From positions 2,852,001 to 2,916,000 of the forward strand of contig NZ_CP088298.1 of the NCBI RefSeq assembly GCF_021117425.1: a DNA stretch of 64,000 nucleotides, written 5' to 3'. Shown here in pieces: positions 27,834 to 36,127 of the stretch; the stretch's first letter is position 1, and each line of letters opens with the position of its first letter. The notes under the pieces were generated by a model, which saw only the letters and a program-made list of their open reading frames with translations, searched no databases and was not told the origin of the DNA. The position numbers and the translations under genes were made by a program. The DNA is from Brevibacterium zhoupengii. Its GTDB lineage: Bacteria > Actinomycetota > Actinomycetes > Actinomycetales > Brevibacteriaceae.

Positions 27834-29797
27834 GAGGCCACAGCCAGACTGTTCGCAGCCTCGAGCCCTTCGAATACCGCTTCCTCCACGGTCCGCGGGG
27901 CCAGGGCATCGCCTATGGTGTGAACACTCGCAGAGCCGAAGTCGAGATCGGGGATCACGGACTGCGGGGCACCGGAGACGATCGTGGCGGCCACACCCTC
28001 GACCTCGTGGACGATCTCGCACAGTGTGGACTGCAGGTAGCCGGTGTCGGCATCGACGCCGACGAGACGCGCGTCGTTGACGAAGTCGACCCCGGCCCGC
28101 AGAGCCTGGGACATGAGCAGCGTGCGCGTGTACTGCTGGATCGCGGCGCCCGCGAAGTTCGCCGCGGTCGCCAGGGTCACCGGCACACGGGCTTCAGCCA
28201 GACGCAGGGCGATGCCCAGGCCGATCCAGTCGCCCTTCCAGTCGGTGACGAGGACACGGCCCGTGGGCAGAATCGGCTGGGTGCTCAGGTAGTCCCGGGC
28301 TCCGATGACGAATGCCGCATCGTCGACCTCGAGGTGCGGCATGCGTTGCCTGGCACCGGTCGCGACGATCACGTGTTCGGGGGCGACCTCATCGAGGATC
28401 TGCTGGGTCACCGTCGTCGATGTTCGGATATCGACACCGGCCCGTTTCGCCTCAGCACTCAGATTAGTCGCCGCTCCCCCGAATTCGGACCGATAGGGCA
28501 GCTCCTGAGCCAACAGCACGGCCCCGCCGAGGTGGGGCTCGCGTTCACAGAGAACGACGTCACCTCCGGCCTCGGCCGCCACCGCCGCAGCCTTGAGTCC
28601 GGCGGGCCCACCGCCGATGACGAGGACACGGCGTCGGGTTCTCACTCTGGGTCTGGGCAGAAACGTAAGCTCCCTGCCGGATTCGGGGTATTGGATGCAG
28701 GAGATGGGCACGCCCATCTGGAAGTGTCCGATGCAGGCCTGGTTGCAGCCGATGCAGGCCCGGATCTCGTCTACGGCATCACGGCCGGACTTGTTCGCGA
28801 TCTCCGGGTCGCAGATCATCGCCCGAGTCATGATCGCCATGTCGGTGCGGCCCTCGGCGATGGCCTTCTCCGCCTCGTGGGGCTGGTTGATCCGCCCGGC
28901 GACCATGACCGGTTTGTCGGTGATCTTCTTGACCTGTTCGGACAGGCTTGCTGCGTAGGCCGGGTCGATCTGCATCGAGGGCACGATGTGCACCGCACCC
29001 TGCAGAGTCGACGAGTCTCCGGCGGTGATCGAGAAGTAGTCGAGGCAGTCAAGGGAGTCGAGGTGTTCGATGAGGTCGAGGATCTCGGTGGCGACGAGAC
29101 CGTCCTCGGTCTTCTCCTCCCCCGAGATCCGCAGGCCCACCACCACATCGGGACCGACGGCTGCGCGTACCCCGGCGACCACCTCGGCGAGGAAACGTCG
29201 ACGGTTGGCCGAGCTGCCACCGTATTCGTCGGTGCGGGTGTTGACTCGCGGGTTGAAGAACTGGATGGGCAGGTAGCCGTGGCTGGCCACGATCTCGACG
29301 CCGTCGATGCCGGCGTCGGTGATGCGCTTCGCGGCGCTGGCATACCCAGCGATGATCTCCTTGATCACCTCGATGCTCAGAGCCTCGGGAACGACCTTGA
29401 ATCTCTCCTGTGGTGCGTCACTGGGAGCCACAGCCCGCGGCGCCATCCCGCGTTCACCGTCCATGACCTCGCGGCCAGGGTGGAAGAGCTGGGCGAAGAT
29501 CGTGGCACCGTGGCGGTGGACCGCCTCGGCGACGGACCGGTATCCGGGGATCGAGGAATCGTCGGTGGCCATGAGCACATGGTTCGTGTACCGGGCGGTC
29601 TCGTGGACGCCGGAGACCTGGAGGACGATGAGCCCGCACCCGCCTTGGGCCCGCGCTTCGTGGTAGGCGACGAGGTCATCTCCGATCGACCCGTGGTCGT
29701 CGAGGACGGTGTCGTGGCCCGAGGACACGATGCGGTTGCGGATGGTTCGGGTGCCCAGGGCGATGGGTTCGAAGAGGTGCGGGAACAGTGAAGACAT
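27830..29797 (-). CDS. OYE-type NADH:flavin oxidoreductase with Fe-S and FAD domains
   Basis: 655 residues in the layout of 2,4-dienoyl-CoA reductase, trimethylamine dehydrogenase and N-methylproline/dimethylglycine demethylases. It has an FMN TIM barrel (residues 1-340), a four-Cys Fe-S cluster near 350 (CIGCNQACIGHFQ then a Cys after six residues), and a Rossmann domain from about 392 (VLVIGGGPAGLKAAAVAAEA). Barrel landmarks include NRIVSSGHDT, AQLFHPGRE and GVEIVASHGYLPIQFFNPRVN. The ATG at 29797 has AAGGA upstream; the upstream ATG at 29803 lacks spacing. The substrate could be an enoyl-CoA or an N-methylated compound; sequence alone does not decide. First gene of the operon with TetR. 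Confidence 0.88.
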   Translation of the reverse strand: MSSLFPHLFEPIALGTRTIRNRIVSSGHDTVLDDHGSIGDDLVAYHEARAQGGCGLIVLQVSGVHETARYTNHVLMATDDSSIPGYRSVAEAVHRHGATIFAQLFHPGREVMDGERGMAPRAVAPSDAPQERFKVVPEALSIEVIKEIIAGYASAAKRITDAGIDGVEIVASHGYLPIQFFNPRVNTRTDEYGGSSANRRRFLAEVVAGVRAAVGPDVVVGLRISGEEKTEDGLVATEILDLIEHLDSLDCLDYFSITAGDSSTLQGAVHIVPSMQIDPAYAASLSEQVKKITDKPVMVAGRINQPHEAEKAIAEGRTDMAIMTRAMICDPEIANKSGRDAVDEIRACIGCNQACIGHFQMGVPISCIQYPESGRELTFLPRPRVRTRRRVLVIGGGPAGLKAAAVAAEAGGDVVLCEREPHLGGAVLLAQELPYRSEFGGAATNLSAEAKRAGVDIRTSTTVTQQILDEVAPEHVIVATGARQRMPHLEVDDAAFVIGARDYLSTQPILPTGRVLVTDWKGDWIGLGIALRLAEARVPVTLATAANFAGAAIQQYTRTLLMSQALRAGVDFVNDARLVGVDADTGYLQSTLCEIVHEVEGVAATIVSGAPQSVIPDLDFGSASVHTIGDALAPRTVEEAVFEGLEAANSLAVAS

Positions 29798-29836
29798 GAT
29801 CATCCTTGATGCATGCGGGTGCAGCTGACCCTTTAT

Positions 29837-29852
29837 TCATATCACGATATGA
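29837..29852. promoter_or_regulatory. Palindrome upstream of the OYE/TetR operon, candidate operator
   Basis: tcatatc-ac-gatatga is a perfect seven-base-arm dyad 40 bases upstream of the oxidoreductase ATG, abutting the stop of the divergently placed neighbour region. Size and position suit a TetR dimer site. Confidence 0.65.
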
Positions 29853-30737
29853 CTAACCGGAGTAGGCCTCGCCGAAGGTGTCACAGCTGCCTAAGCCGTT
29901 CTCGTATCCGCTGGCGAACCATTTCTGGCGCTGCTCGCTCGAACCGTGAGTGAAGGACTCGGGGTTGACGGAGCCCGCGGACTGCTTCTGGATGTGGTCA
30001 TCGCCGACGACGAAGGCTGCGTTGAGCGCATCGTCGATCTGTTCCTGGGTTGGTGTCTGCAGGTAGGGCGTGCCGTTGTCGTCGGTCAGGGAGGTGACAT
30101 CGCCGAGCCATGCCCCGGCGTAGCAGTCGGCTTGGAGTTCGATGCGCACACCGTTGCTCTCGGCTCCGGTGCCGTTGTTCGGGTGATCGCTCATCGTGCC
30201 CGTGATGTTCTGGATGTGATGACCCCACTCATGACCGACGATGTAGAGCTGGGCGAGCTCGTCGGCGGAGGCACCGAACTGCTGACGCATGATCTCGAAG
30301 AAGCTCGGATCGATGTAGACGCCCTGCTCGGGCGGGCAGTAGAAGGGACCCACCGCATTCGACGCGGTTCCGCACTGAGTTGAGGTCTGGCCGTCGACGA
30401 TGGTCAGCAGTGGAGGCTTGTAGCCGTCGACGTGCTGGGACCAGTATTCATCAAGGACGACCTGTGCCCCGGCCATCCGGCAGTCTAAGGACTCATTGGC
30501 ATCTTCGCCTGTGTCACATTGGGCCATCTCTTCGACACCCGAGGACTGTGACGACTGCTCACTGTCGAGGCTGCCGCCGCCCATGAGCCCGGTCACATCG
30601 ACGCCGAGCAGCGGCCCGATGAGGAAGACGAGGAGGCCCACGATTCCGACGCCGCCGCCGGCGATGGCGGTGTTGCGTCCTCGCCGGCTGGTCTTGTTGC
30701 CCGAGATGTCAGCATTCGGATTGAAGGTCATAGCCAT
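29853..30737 (-). CDS. Neutral zinc metallopeptidase (YpfJ-type)
   Basis: Membrane-anchored predicted zinc peptidase of the putative neutral zinc metallopeptidase family. From the ATG at 30737 the 294 residues are: a polar N-terminus (MAMTFNPNADISGNKTSRRG), one membrane helix at about 27-50 (AGGGVGIVGLLVFLIGPLLG), a Ser/Gly linker, and the catalytic domain with the HEWGHH zinc motif near residue 170 and the third ligand region further on (RIELQADCYAGAW). No ribosome binding site precedes the ATG, so a leaderless mRNA is possible. Frames extending to 30914 are not needed. Only 42 bases separate it from the divergent acyltransferase gene. Confidence 0.9.
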   Translation of the reverse strand: MAMTFNPNADISGNKTSRRGRNTAIAGGGVGIVGLLVFLIGPLLGVDVTGLMGGGSLDSEQSSQSSGVEEMAQCDTGEDANESLDCRMAGAQVVLDEYWSQHVDGYKPPLLTIVDGQTSTQCGTASNAVGPFYCPPEQGVYIDPSFFEIMRQQFGASADELAQLYIVGHEWGHHIQNITGTMSDHPNNGTGAESNGVRIELQADCYAGAWLGDVTSLTDDNGTPYLQTPTQEQIDDALNAAFVVGDDHIQKQSAGSVNPESFTHGSSEQRQKWFASGYENGLGSCDTFGEAYSG

Positions 30738-30779
30738 AAAGATACAACGGCTTGTCACCTGGCATGTGAGAATCGATGC

Positions 30780-32159
30780 ATGAGCTCTCACCGCTCCCCC
30801 ACCTCGGCGACTGCTGGGATTGAAACGGTCCGTGATCGCCTGAGCCCTGCCGGCCGACTCATCGGCCTCGACGCCGCTCGCGGAATCGCCCTGTTCGCGA
30901 TGATGGTCACGCACATCTTCGCCCTGTCCGATCCCGAGGGCTTCCCGACCTGGGCCGCTGTGTTCGCGGGGCGGGCCTCGGCGCTGTTCGCGGTCCTGGC
31001 CGGTTGTTCACTGGTGCTTTCGACCCGGTCACGATTGGCAGCGTCCGGACGTCTGCGCGGTGCCGTGCCCAGTGTGCTCATCCGTGCGGGAGCGATCATT
31101 GTCATCGGCCTGTGCCTGGGGTCGGTGTCGTCGCTGCTGGCTGTCATCCTCGTCAACTACGGGGTCATGTTCGCAATCGCAATGCTGTTCCTGCGCCTGC
31201 GCGCGAGGACGTTGTTCATCATCGCCCTGGGCTGGATGGTGCTCAGCCCCGTGCTCTCGATGCTCATCCGCAGTCAGTTCGGGCTGGAGCCGCAGTATTC
31301 GTCGATGTCATGGTTCGACTTCGCGACCCCGCTGACGATGCTCCATGACCTGGTGCTCACCGGCTATTACCCGATTCTGCAGTGGCTGTCCTACATCCTG
31401 CTGGGGATGGCTGTTGCCAAGATCGACATCGGCAGACACCTTATGTCCCTCTTCGCCGCCGGCCTGGGCCTGTTCCTCGTCGGCAAGGGAGTCTCCTGGC
31501 TGCTCCACAACGTCGCCGGTGGTGGTGACGAGCTGGTGCGCGTCTCCGAACTGTACGGAACCGATCTCAATGCGGCGCTGTTCACCGGAAGCTATGGGGT
31601 GACGCCGACGACCTCGTGGTGGTGGTTGGCAATCGCGGGCCCGCATTCGGGTACACCCTTCGACCTACTCGCCACGGCCGGAACTGCGCTGCTGACCATC
31701 GTCGTCTGCCAGTCCTTGGCGCTGCTGCTGGGTCGCAGAACCTCGGTGTTGGCGCCGCTGACTGCACCTGGGTCGATGCCCTTGAGCGTGTACTCCGCTC
31801 ACGTCATCCTGCTCGAGATCACACGCCCGTGGGTCGAGGCCAACCCGATGCTCGGCGGTGAGGCGATGACGCCACAGGCTGTCGAGTTCGGCCTGCATGC
31901 TCTCGTGTTCATCGGATTCGCCCTGATGTGGAAGCTGGCAATCGGAGCCCACGGTCCGCTGGAGGGCGGAGTCGCTGCGGTCATCCGGTCTGCGTCGCCG
32001 GCCCCGGGTCACGGGGCATCAGCGGATTCGGGAGCCGCCTCGGGAGCGGGGCCGACTTCAGGGCCGGGTCTAGCCTCAGGAGCGGGGCCGGCCTCAGCGA
32101 CGGGTCCGGATGAGGATTCCGCTAGGAATTCTGCTTCACGCCCGCCCGATATATATTGA
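30780..32159 (+). CDS. Heparan-alpha-glucosaminide N-acetyltransferase-like membrane protein (DUF1624 type)
   Basis: 459 residues with about ten membrane helices. RLIGLDAARGIALFAMMVTH near residue 26 is the starting signature of the DUF1624/HGSNAT-like family of membrane acyltransferases. A His-containing first helix and a large loop follow. The last 65 residues are a hydrophilic Ser/Gly/Ala/Pro repeat tail (GAASGAGPTSGPGLASGAGP), probably cytoplasmic and not conserved. The acceptor is unknown; cell-wall or extracellular glycans are plausible. The final 38 bases overlap, tail to tail, a gene on the other strand. Confidence 0.82.
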   Translation: MSSHRSPTSATAGIETVRDRLSPAGRLIGLDAARGIALFAMMVTHIFALSDPEGFPTWAAVFAGRASALFAVLAGCSLVLSTRSRLAASGRLRGAVPSVLIRAGAIIVIGLCLGSVSSLLAVILVNYGVMFAIAMLFLRLRARTLFIIALGWMVLSPVLSMLIRSQFGLEPQYSSMSWFDFATPLTMLHDLVLTGYYPILQWLSYILLGMAVAKIDIGRHLMSLFAAGLGLFLVGKGVSWLLHNVAGGGDELVRVSELYGTDLNAALFTGSYGVTPTTSWWWLAIAGPHSGTPFDLLATAGTALLTIVVCQSLALLLGRRTSVLAPLTAPGSMPLSVYSAHVILLEITRPWVEANPMLGGEAMTPQAVEFGLHALVFIGFALMWKLAIGAHGPLEGGVAAVIRSASPAPGHGASADSGAASGAGPTSGPGLASGAGPASATGPDEDSARNSASRPPDIY

Positions 32160-32580
32160 CCGCTTTGCGCATCGTCGATCGGGCGCGCTTGCGGTCTCCG
32201 CACGCATCGTAGGCGCAGGAGAGACGGAACCAAGAGCGCCAGTCATCGGGCGCGGCTTCGGCCTCGGCCTGGTATTGGCCGAAGGCTTCGTCGGCGGACT
32301 CGCGGATGATCTTCCCGCCCGGTGTGCGCGGCAGATCATCGACAGGCAGGCCGCCTTCGGACTTCAGGATGCGCGCCAGCTTCTCCGTCCGCGCACCGAA
32401 CATGAGTTCGACGACCAGGGTCCAGGCCCCGATGAGTGGCAGAACGAAGAGGGCGATGCCCATCAGCCGGGGCACGAGATCGGGTTCCCGAACCAGTATC
32501 CATGCTCGATGCCCCATGAGGACGAAGTAGAAGACGAGCACCACTGAGACGACGATCGCCCCGATTTTGCCTTTGGACAT
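32122..32580 (-). CDS. Conserved membrane protein with C-terminal helical repeat
   Basis: 152 residues: two membrane helices at about 8-28 and 38-60 (KIGAIVVSVVLVFYFVLMGH, LMGIALFVLPLIGAWTLVVE), then a soluble helical part (DEAFGQYQAEAEAAPDDWRS, WFRLSCAYDACGDRKRARST) that resembles one tetratricopeptide-like repeat. Its ATG meets the dapB stop at 32580, so the two are coupled; such a gene follows dapB in several actinobacteria. Function unknown. It overlaps the DUF1624 gene by 38 bases at the 3' ends. Confidence 0.85.
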   Translation of the reverse strand: MSKGKIGAIVVSVVLVFYFVLMGHRAWILVREPDLVPRLMGIALFVLPLIGAWTLVVELMFGARTEKLARILKSEGGLPVDDLPRTPGGKIIRESADEAFGQYQAEAEAAPDDWRSWFRLSCAYDACGDRKRARSTMRKAVNIYRAGVKQNS

Positions 32581-33329
32581 CAGAGGTCGAGCATATTCTC
32601 GAGGCCGTGCAGCAGACCCGTGTATTCGGAGATCGAACGCACAGCAGTCACGATTCCCGGCATGAACGCCGAGGTGGAGTGGGAGTCTGTGCGGATCGTC
32701 AGGGCTTCACCGTCCGAGCCGAAGTGGATCTCCTCGTGCGCGTTCATGCCCTGCTGGCGGATGGCGTGGACGTGGATGCCGTCGATGACGGCGCCTCGGG
32801 CCCCGTGAGGATCGCTCTCGGTCGAGTCGGGGACCTGTGGCAGGCCGGCTGCATTGCGGGCGGCGGCGATGCGCTGGGCTGTGTGGTTAGCGGTGCCTGA
32901 GGGAGCGTCAAGTTTTCGAGTGTGGTGGATCTCGACCACCTCGGCGGAGTCGAAGTACGGTGCGGCCAGTTCCGCGAACCGCATCGCCAGGACAGCGCCG
33001 ATCGAGAAGTTCGGGGCAATGAGTACGGCGGTGTCAGCGTGCCCGCTGAGCAGAGTTTCGAGGTTGGAGAGCCTGTCGGCATCCCAACCGGTGGTACCGA
33101 CGACGGTGTCGATGTCATGCTCGACGAGGAAGCGCACATTGTCTTCGGTCGACTTCGGGACAGTGAGTTCAACCGCAACGTCGATGTTCTTCTCGAGCAC
33201 GGTCTCGATGGAGTCGCTGCTGCCCAGAGTCGCAACGAGCTCGAGGCCTTCAGCCTCCGTGATGGCGTCGACAGCTTGGGCGCCCATGCGGCCCTGTGCT
33301 CCGATGACGGCTACTCGAATCGCATTCAT
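32580..33329 (-). CDS. dapB: 4-hydroxy-tetrahydrodipicolinate reductase
   Basis: Second enzyme of the dap pathway branch, an NAD(P)H-dependent reductase. The nucleotide-binding motif VIGAQGRMGAQAVDAI is at residues 8-23, VVGTTGWDADRLSNLE near 95, and the substrate-loop signature EIHHTRKLDAPSGTA near 155. 249 residues, normal length. Stop overlaps the start of the downstream membrane protein gene. Confidence 0.97.
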   Translation of the reverse strand: MNAIRVAVIGAQGRMGAQAVDAITEAEGLELVATLGSSDSIETVLEKNIDVAVELTVPKSTEDNVRFLVEHDIDTVVGTTGWDADRLSNLETLLSGHADTAVLIAPNFSIGAVLAMRFAELAAPYFDSAEVVEIHHTRKLDAPSGTANHTAQRIAAARNAAGLPQVPDSTESDPHGARGAVIDGIHVHAIRQQGMNAHEEIHFGSDGEALTIRTDSHSTSAFMPGIVTAVRSISEYTGLLHGLENMLDL

Positions 33330-33410
33330 AAGTCCTGACTCCTTGCTCGACGATCTCCGCAGGCCAGTCTAACGACTCTCACTGCTGCCACCGTCATCAG
33401 GTGATGCGAT

Positions 33411-33956
33411 TCAGAACGTCACGAACGGCAATCGGTGGCTCTGAGGCCGTGGATCCCCGGCCAGTCGAGCACATTCCTCTGTGTCATAACGGGCCCCGTC
33501 GTAGAGCAGCCGTTCGCGCTGACGCCCTTCGACGATGAATCCGGCGCTCTCGGCCACCGCAGCTGATGCCGGATTGTTCACGCGGTAGCCCAGTTCGAGG
33601 CGATAGACGCCAATTTCATCGTGGACGTGGTCGACGAGGCTGCAGAGTCCTGCTGCAGCCAGGCCCTGGCCGCGAGCGTCCGGGTCGAGCCAATAGGAGA
33701 TCCAGGCGGTCGAGTGCCGCCGATCGATGGCTGTCGCCATGACATTGCCGACCGGTGTGTGGTCACCGGCCACGATGGCGAGGGCGACCATGGATCCGTC
33801 TGCTTCTGCTGTGCGGATTCCTTCGAGCCATGCCTGCGCACCGGTCAGAGACGGATCGTCGGGGATGTTGTTGAAAAGATCGGCATCGGCCCGACTGTAG
33901 ATCTCTGCGAGGGCAGCAGCATCATCGCGGTGCCAGCGTCTGAGGAAAGCGGTCAT
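33411..33956 (-). CDS. GNAT-family N-acetyltransferase (RimJ-like)
   Basis: 181 residues with the RimJ/RimL-type fold. The acetyl-CoA motif is WLDPDARGQGLAAAGLCSLVDHV near residue 90, followed by RLELGYRVNNPASAAVAESA and GFIVEGRQRERLLYDGARYD. A basic N-terminus (MTAFLRRWHRDDAAALAEIY) is typical. Substrate unknown. A long hairpin lies upstream, between it and sodA. Confidence 0.88.
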   Translation of the reverse strand: MTAFLRRWHRDDAAALAEIYSRADADLFNNIPDDPSLTGAQAWLEGIRTAEADGSMVALAIVAGDHTPVGNVMATAIDRRHSTAWISYWLDPDARGQGLAAAGLCSLVDHVHDEIGVYRLELGYRVNNPASAAVAESAGFIVEGRQRERLLYDGARYDTEECARLAGDPRPQSHRLPFVTF

Positions 33957-33993
33957 GCGCCCAGCGTAGCGAGGCCTGAGAGGCCTGAGCCCT

Positions 33994-34065
33994 CAGGTGA
34001 GCCACCTTCCGGGCGCTGAGCAACCCCGCCAAACGTTGCTGAGCGCACGGAAGGTGGCTCACCTG
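33994..34065. repeat. Nested inverted repeat between sodA and the GNAT gene
   Basis: 17-base perfect arms caggtgagccaccttcc (33994-34010) and its complement (34049-34065), with a second inner stem (gcgctgagcaac against gttgctgagcgc, one mismatch). It lies beyond the sodA terminator and just upstream of the GNAT gene. The size exceeds an ordinary terminator. Confidence 0.8.
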
Positions 34066-34081
34066 GTCGGCCCGGACATGA

Positions 34082-34120
34082 CAACGGCGGCCCCGCCGCA
34101 ATGGGTCGGAGCCGCCGTTG
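34082..34120 (-). terminator. sodA terminator hairpin
   Basis: 10-base perfect arms caacggcggc (34082-34091) and gccgccgttg (34111-34120), starting 18 bases beyond the sodA stop on the minus strand. Confidence 0.75.
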
Positions 34121-34137
34121 AGGGGTCTGTACGGCTA

Positions 34138-34764
34138 TCAGCCGAGCAGGAGGCCCTTGGTCTGAGACACGGCACGGTCGAAGCGTGCGCCTGCATCTGC
34201 CCAGTTCACGATGTTCCACCAAGCCTTGACGTAGTCAGGCTTGACGTTCTGGTAGTCGAGGTAGAAGGCGTGCTCCCACATATCGAGCTGGAGAACCGGG
34301 GTTCCGCCGAGCTGGATGTCCGACTGCTGGTCCTTGAGCTGTTCGATGAAGAGGTTTCCACCAAGCTGATCGTAGACGAGCACGGCCCAGCCGGAGCCCT
34401 GGATCGTGGTGGCTGCCGTGGTGAAGTGCTCACGGAACTTGTCGAAGGAGCCGAACTGGTCGTCGATCGCTGCTGCGAGTTCGCCGACTGGCTTGTCGCC
34501 GCCGTCTGGAGACATGTTGTTCCAGAAGATCGAGTGGTTGACGTGTCCGCCGAGGTTGAACGCGAGATCGCGGGTCAGCTTCGGCACGTTGGCGAGGTTT
34601 CCGCTTTCGCGGGCTTCTGCTAGCTGTTCAACAGCAGTGTTGGCACCCTTGACGTAGGTTGCGTGGTGCTTGTCGTGGTGCAGCTCCATGATGCGAGCCG
34701 AGATGTGCGGCTCAAGTGCGGAGTAGTCGTAGGGCAGTTCCGGAAGGACGTACTGCTCAGCCAT
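34138..34764 (-). CDS. sodA: Superoxide dismutase (Mn/Fe type)
   Basis: Detoxifies superoxide. 208 residues from the ATG at 34764, which has AGGAGGA six bases upstream; the longer frame to 34881 is not translated. Landmarks: [37 protein letters not shown], and [20 protein letters not shown], containing the three His and one Asp metal ligands. The Gly-Gly-His-Val-Asn-His context and [11 protein letters not shown] suit the Mn/Fe family; metal choice is not certain. Stands alone with its own terminator. Confidence 0.97.
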   Translation of the reverse strand: MAEQYVLPELPYDYSALEPHISARIMELHHDKHHATYVKGANTAVEQLAEARESGNLANVPKLTRDLAFNLGGHVNHSIFWNNMSPDGGDKPVGELAAAIDDQFGSFDKFREHFTTAATTIQGSGWAVLVYDQLGGNLFIEQLKDQQSDIQLGGTPVLQLDMWEHAFYLDYQNVKPDYVKAWWNIVNWADAGARFDRAVSQTKGLLLG

Positions 34765-34818
34765 GAAATTCCTCCTGAAGAGAATTGATGTCCGCCAAGT
34801 CGGCGGCTTCATTTCGAC

Positions 34819-34845
34819 CCTATAGCAGGGTCTCATCTCGAACAA
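34819..34845 (-). promoter_or_regulatory. Candidate sodA promoter
   Basis: On the minus strand TATAGG (34819-34824) is a good -10 element; a TGTTGT/TTGTTC -35-like stretch lies 15-17 bases upstream. The leader to the sodA ATG is about 50 bases. Confidence 0.4.
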
Positions 34846-34960
34846 CACGGTCATCGCGGGGTCTATTCCAGATGACGCCATGTGACCTCGGAAAATATCG
34901 TTTCACCACGGAAATGAGTCCTCACGCCGCACGCCCGATAGAGGCGTCAGTGCCCCAGAT

Positions 34961-36127
34961 TCAGGGCAGATTGCGTGAGATCAGCAGCCGCATGATGTCC
35001 GAGGTCCCTTCCTCAATTTCCTCGAGTTTGGCGTCGCGCATCCACTGTTCGACCGGGTGCTCGCGCGAATAGCCCCACCCGCCCAGAGTCTGGACTCCAG
35101 CCCAGGTGCAGAACATCGCGGTCTCCGAGGCGCCCATCTTCGCCATCGCGGCGGAGGCAGTGACCTTCTCCCGCGGCACCGACTCCCCCGCATCGATCAT
35201 CCGTGCCGCGTTGAGGACCTGCAGCCAAGCGGCATCGATGCGCGCAGACATGTCTGCCAGGCGGAAGGCCACGGACTGGTGGTCGATGATCGGGGAGCCG
35301 AACTGTGTCCGCTCACGTGCGTAGTCGCGGGCGTATTCGTAGGCGGCCCTGGCCGTGCCCAGAGCAGCGGCACCGAGGACCACTCGGGAGATGTCGAAGG
35401 TGCGCATCAGCCCGTAGAAGCCCTGCCCTTCCTCGCCGAGGCGGTTCTTTGTCGGGACGAAGGCGTCGGAGAAGAAGATCTCCCGGCATACGATCGCACG
35501 CTGACCCATCTTCTTCATCGGTGCCCCAAACTCCATCCCCTCGGTATCACCCGGAAGGAGGAACGCGGTGACCCCGCGTGAGCGCTGCGTCGGGTCGGTC
35601 TTGGCGAAGACAACGTATCCCGTGGCCAGGCCGGCATTGGAAATCCATGCCTTCTGCCCGTTGAGCAGATAGCCGCCGTCAACAGCCTCAGCACGGGTAG
35701 TGATCGAGGCCGAATCAGACCCTGATCCCGGTTCCGTCGTCGCCAGTGCGGTGAAGATCGGATCTGGGCCGGTCAGAGGACGCAGCCACGCCTCCTTCTG
35801 CTCCTCGCTTCCCAACGCCAGGATCGGATCGGCGAAGAAGCCGTTGGAGCACAGGAAGTTACCGATGCCGGGGTCGCCGAAGCACAGCTGCTCCTGGACG
35901 AGGCATTGTGTGAAGACGTCGGTGAAGCCACCGCCTCCGTACTCCTCGGGGATCATGAAGTCGGTGATGCCCACGCGCGCCGCTTGGCGAAACAGCTCGA
36001 CCGGGGACTGAGTGTCCGCCTCGTCGACGCCGCGGCCGGCTGGCCGGATCTTGTCTTTGGCGAATGCGGCGCACAGTTCGATGATGTCCGTCTGCTCATC
36101 GCTCAACGGCCAGGGTGTGTAGCTCAT
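34961..36127 (-). CDS. Acyl-CoA dehydrogenase
   Basis: FAD enzyme of 388 residues, introducing an alpha-beta double bond into an acyl-CoA thioester. Family landmarks: ALATTEPGSGSDSASITTRA, GQKAWISNAGLATGYVVFAK, ARERTQFGSPIIDHQSVAFR, QTLGGWGYSREHPVEQWMRD, and the terminal EEIEEGTSDIMRLLISR with the Glu at the usual catalytic position. Its ATG overlaps the TPP-enzyme stop (ATGA), so it is the last gene of a four-enzyme operon. Substrate chain is unknown; short branched chains are plausible from context. Confidence 0.92.
   Translation of the reverse strand: MSYTPWPLSDEQTDIIELCAAFAKDKIRPAGRGVDEADTQSPVELFRQAARVGITDFMIPEEYGGGGFTDVFTQCLVQEQLCFGDPGIGNFLCSNGFFADPILALGSEEQKEAWLRPLTGPDPIFTALATTEPGSGSDSASITTRAEAVDGGYLLNGQKAWISNAGLATGYVVFAKTDPTQRSRGVTAFLLPGDTEGMEFGAPMKKMGQRAIVCREIFFSDAFVPTKNRLGEEGQGFYGLMRTFDISRVVLGAAALGTARAAYEYARDYARERTQFGSPIIDHQSVAFRLADMSARIDAAWLQVLNAARMIDAGESVPREKVTASAAMAKMGASETAMFCTWAGVQTLGGWGYSREHPVEQWMRDAKLEEIEEGTSDIMRLLISRNLP

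Noticed and set aside
27920..29791. 623-codon plus-strand frame opposite the oxidoreductase
   Set aside because: Antisense shadow without start signal or family.
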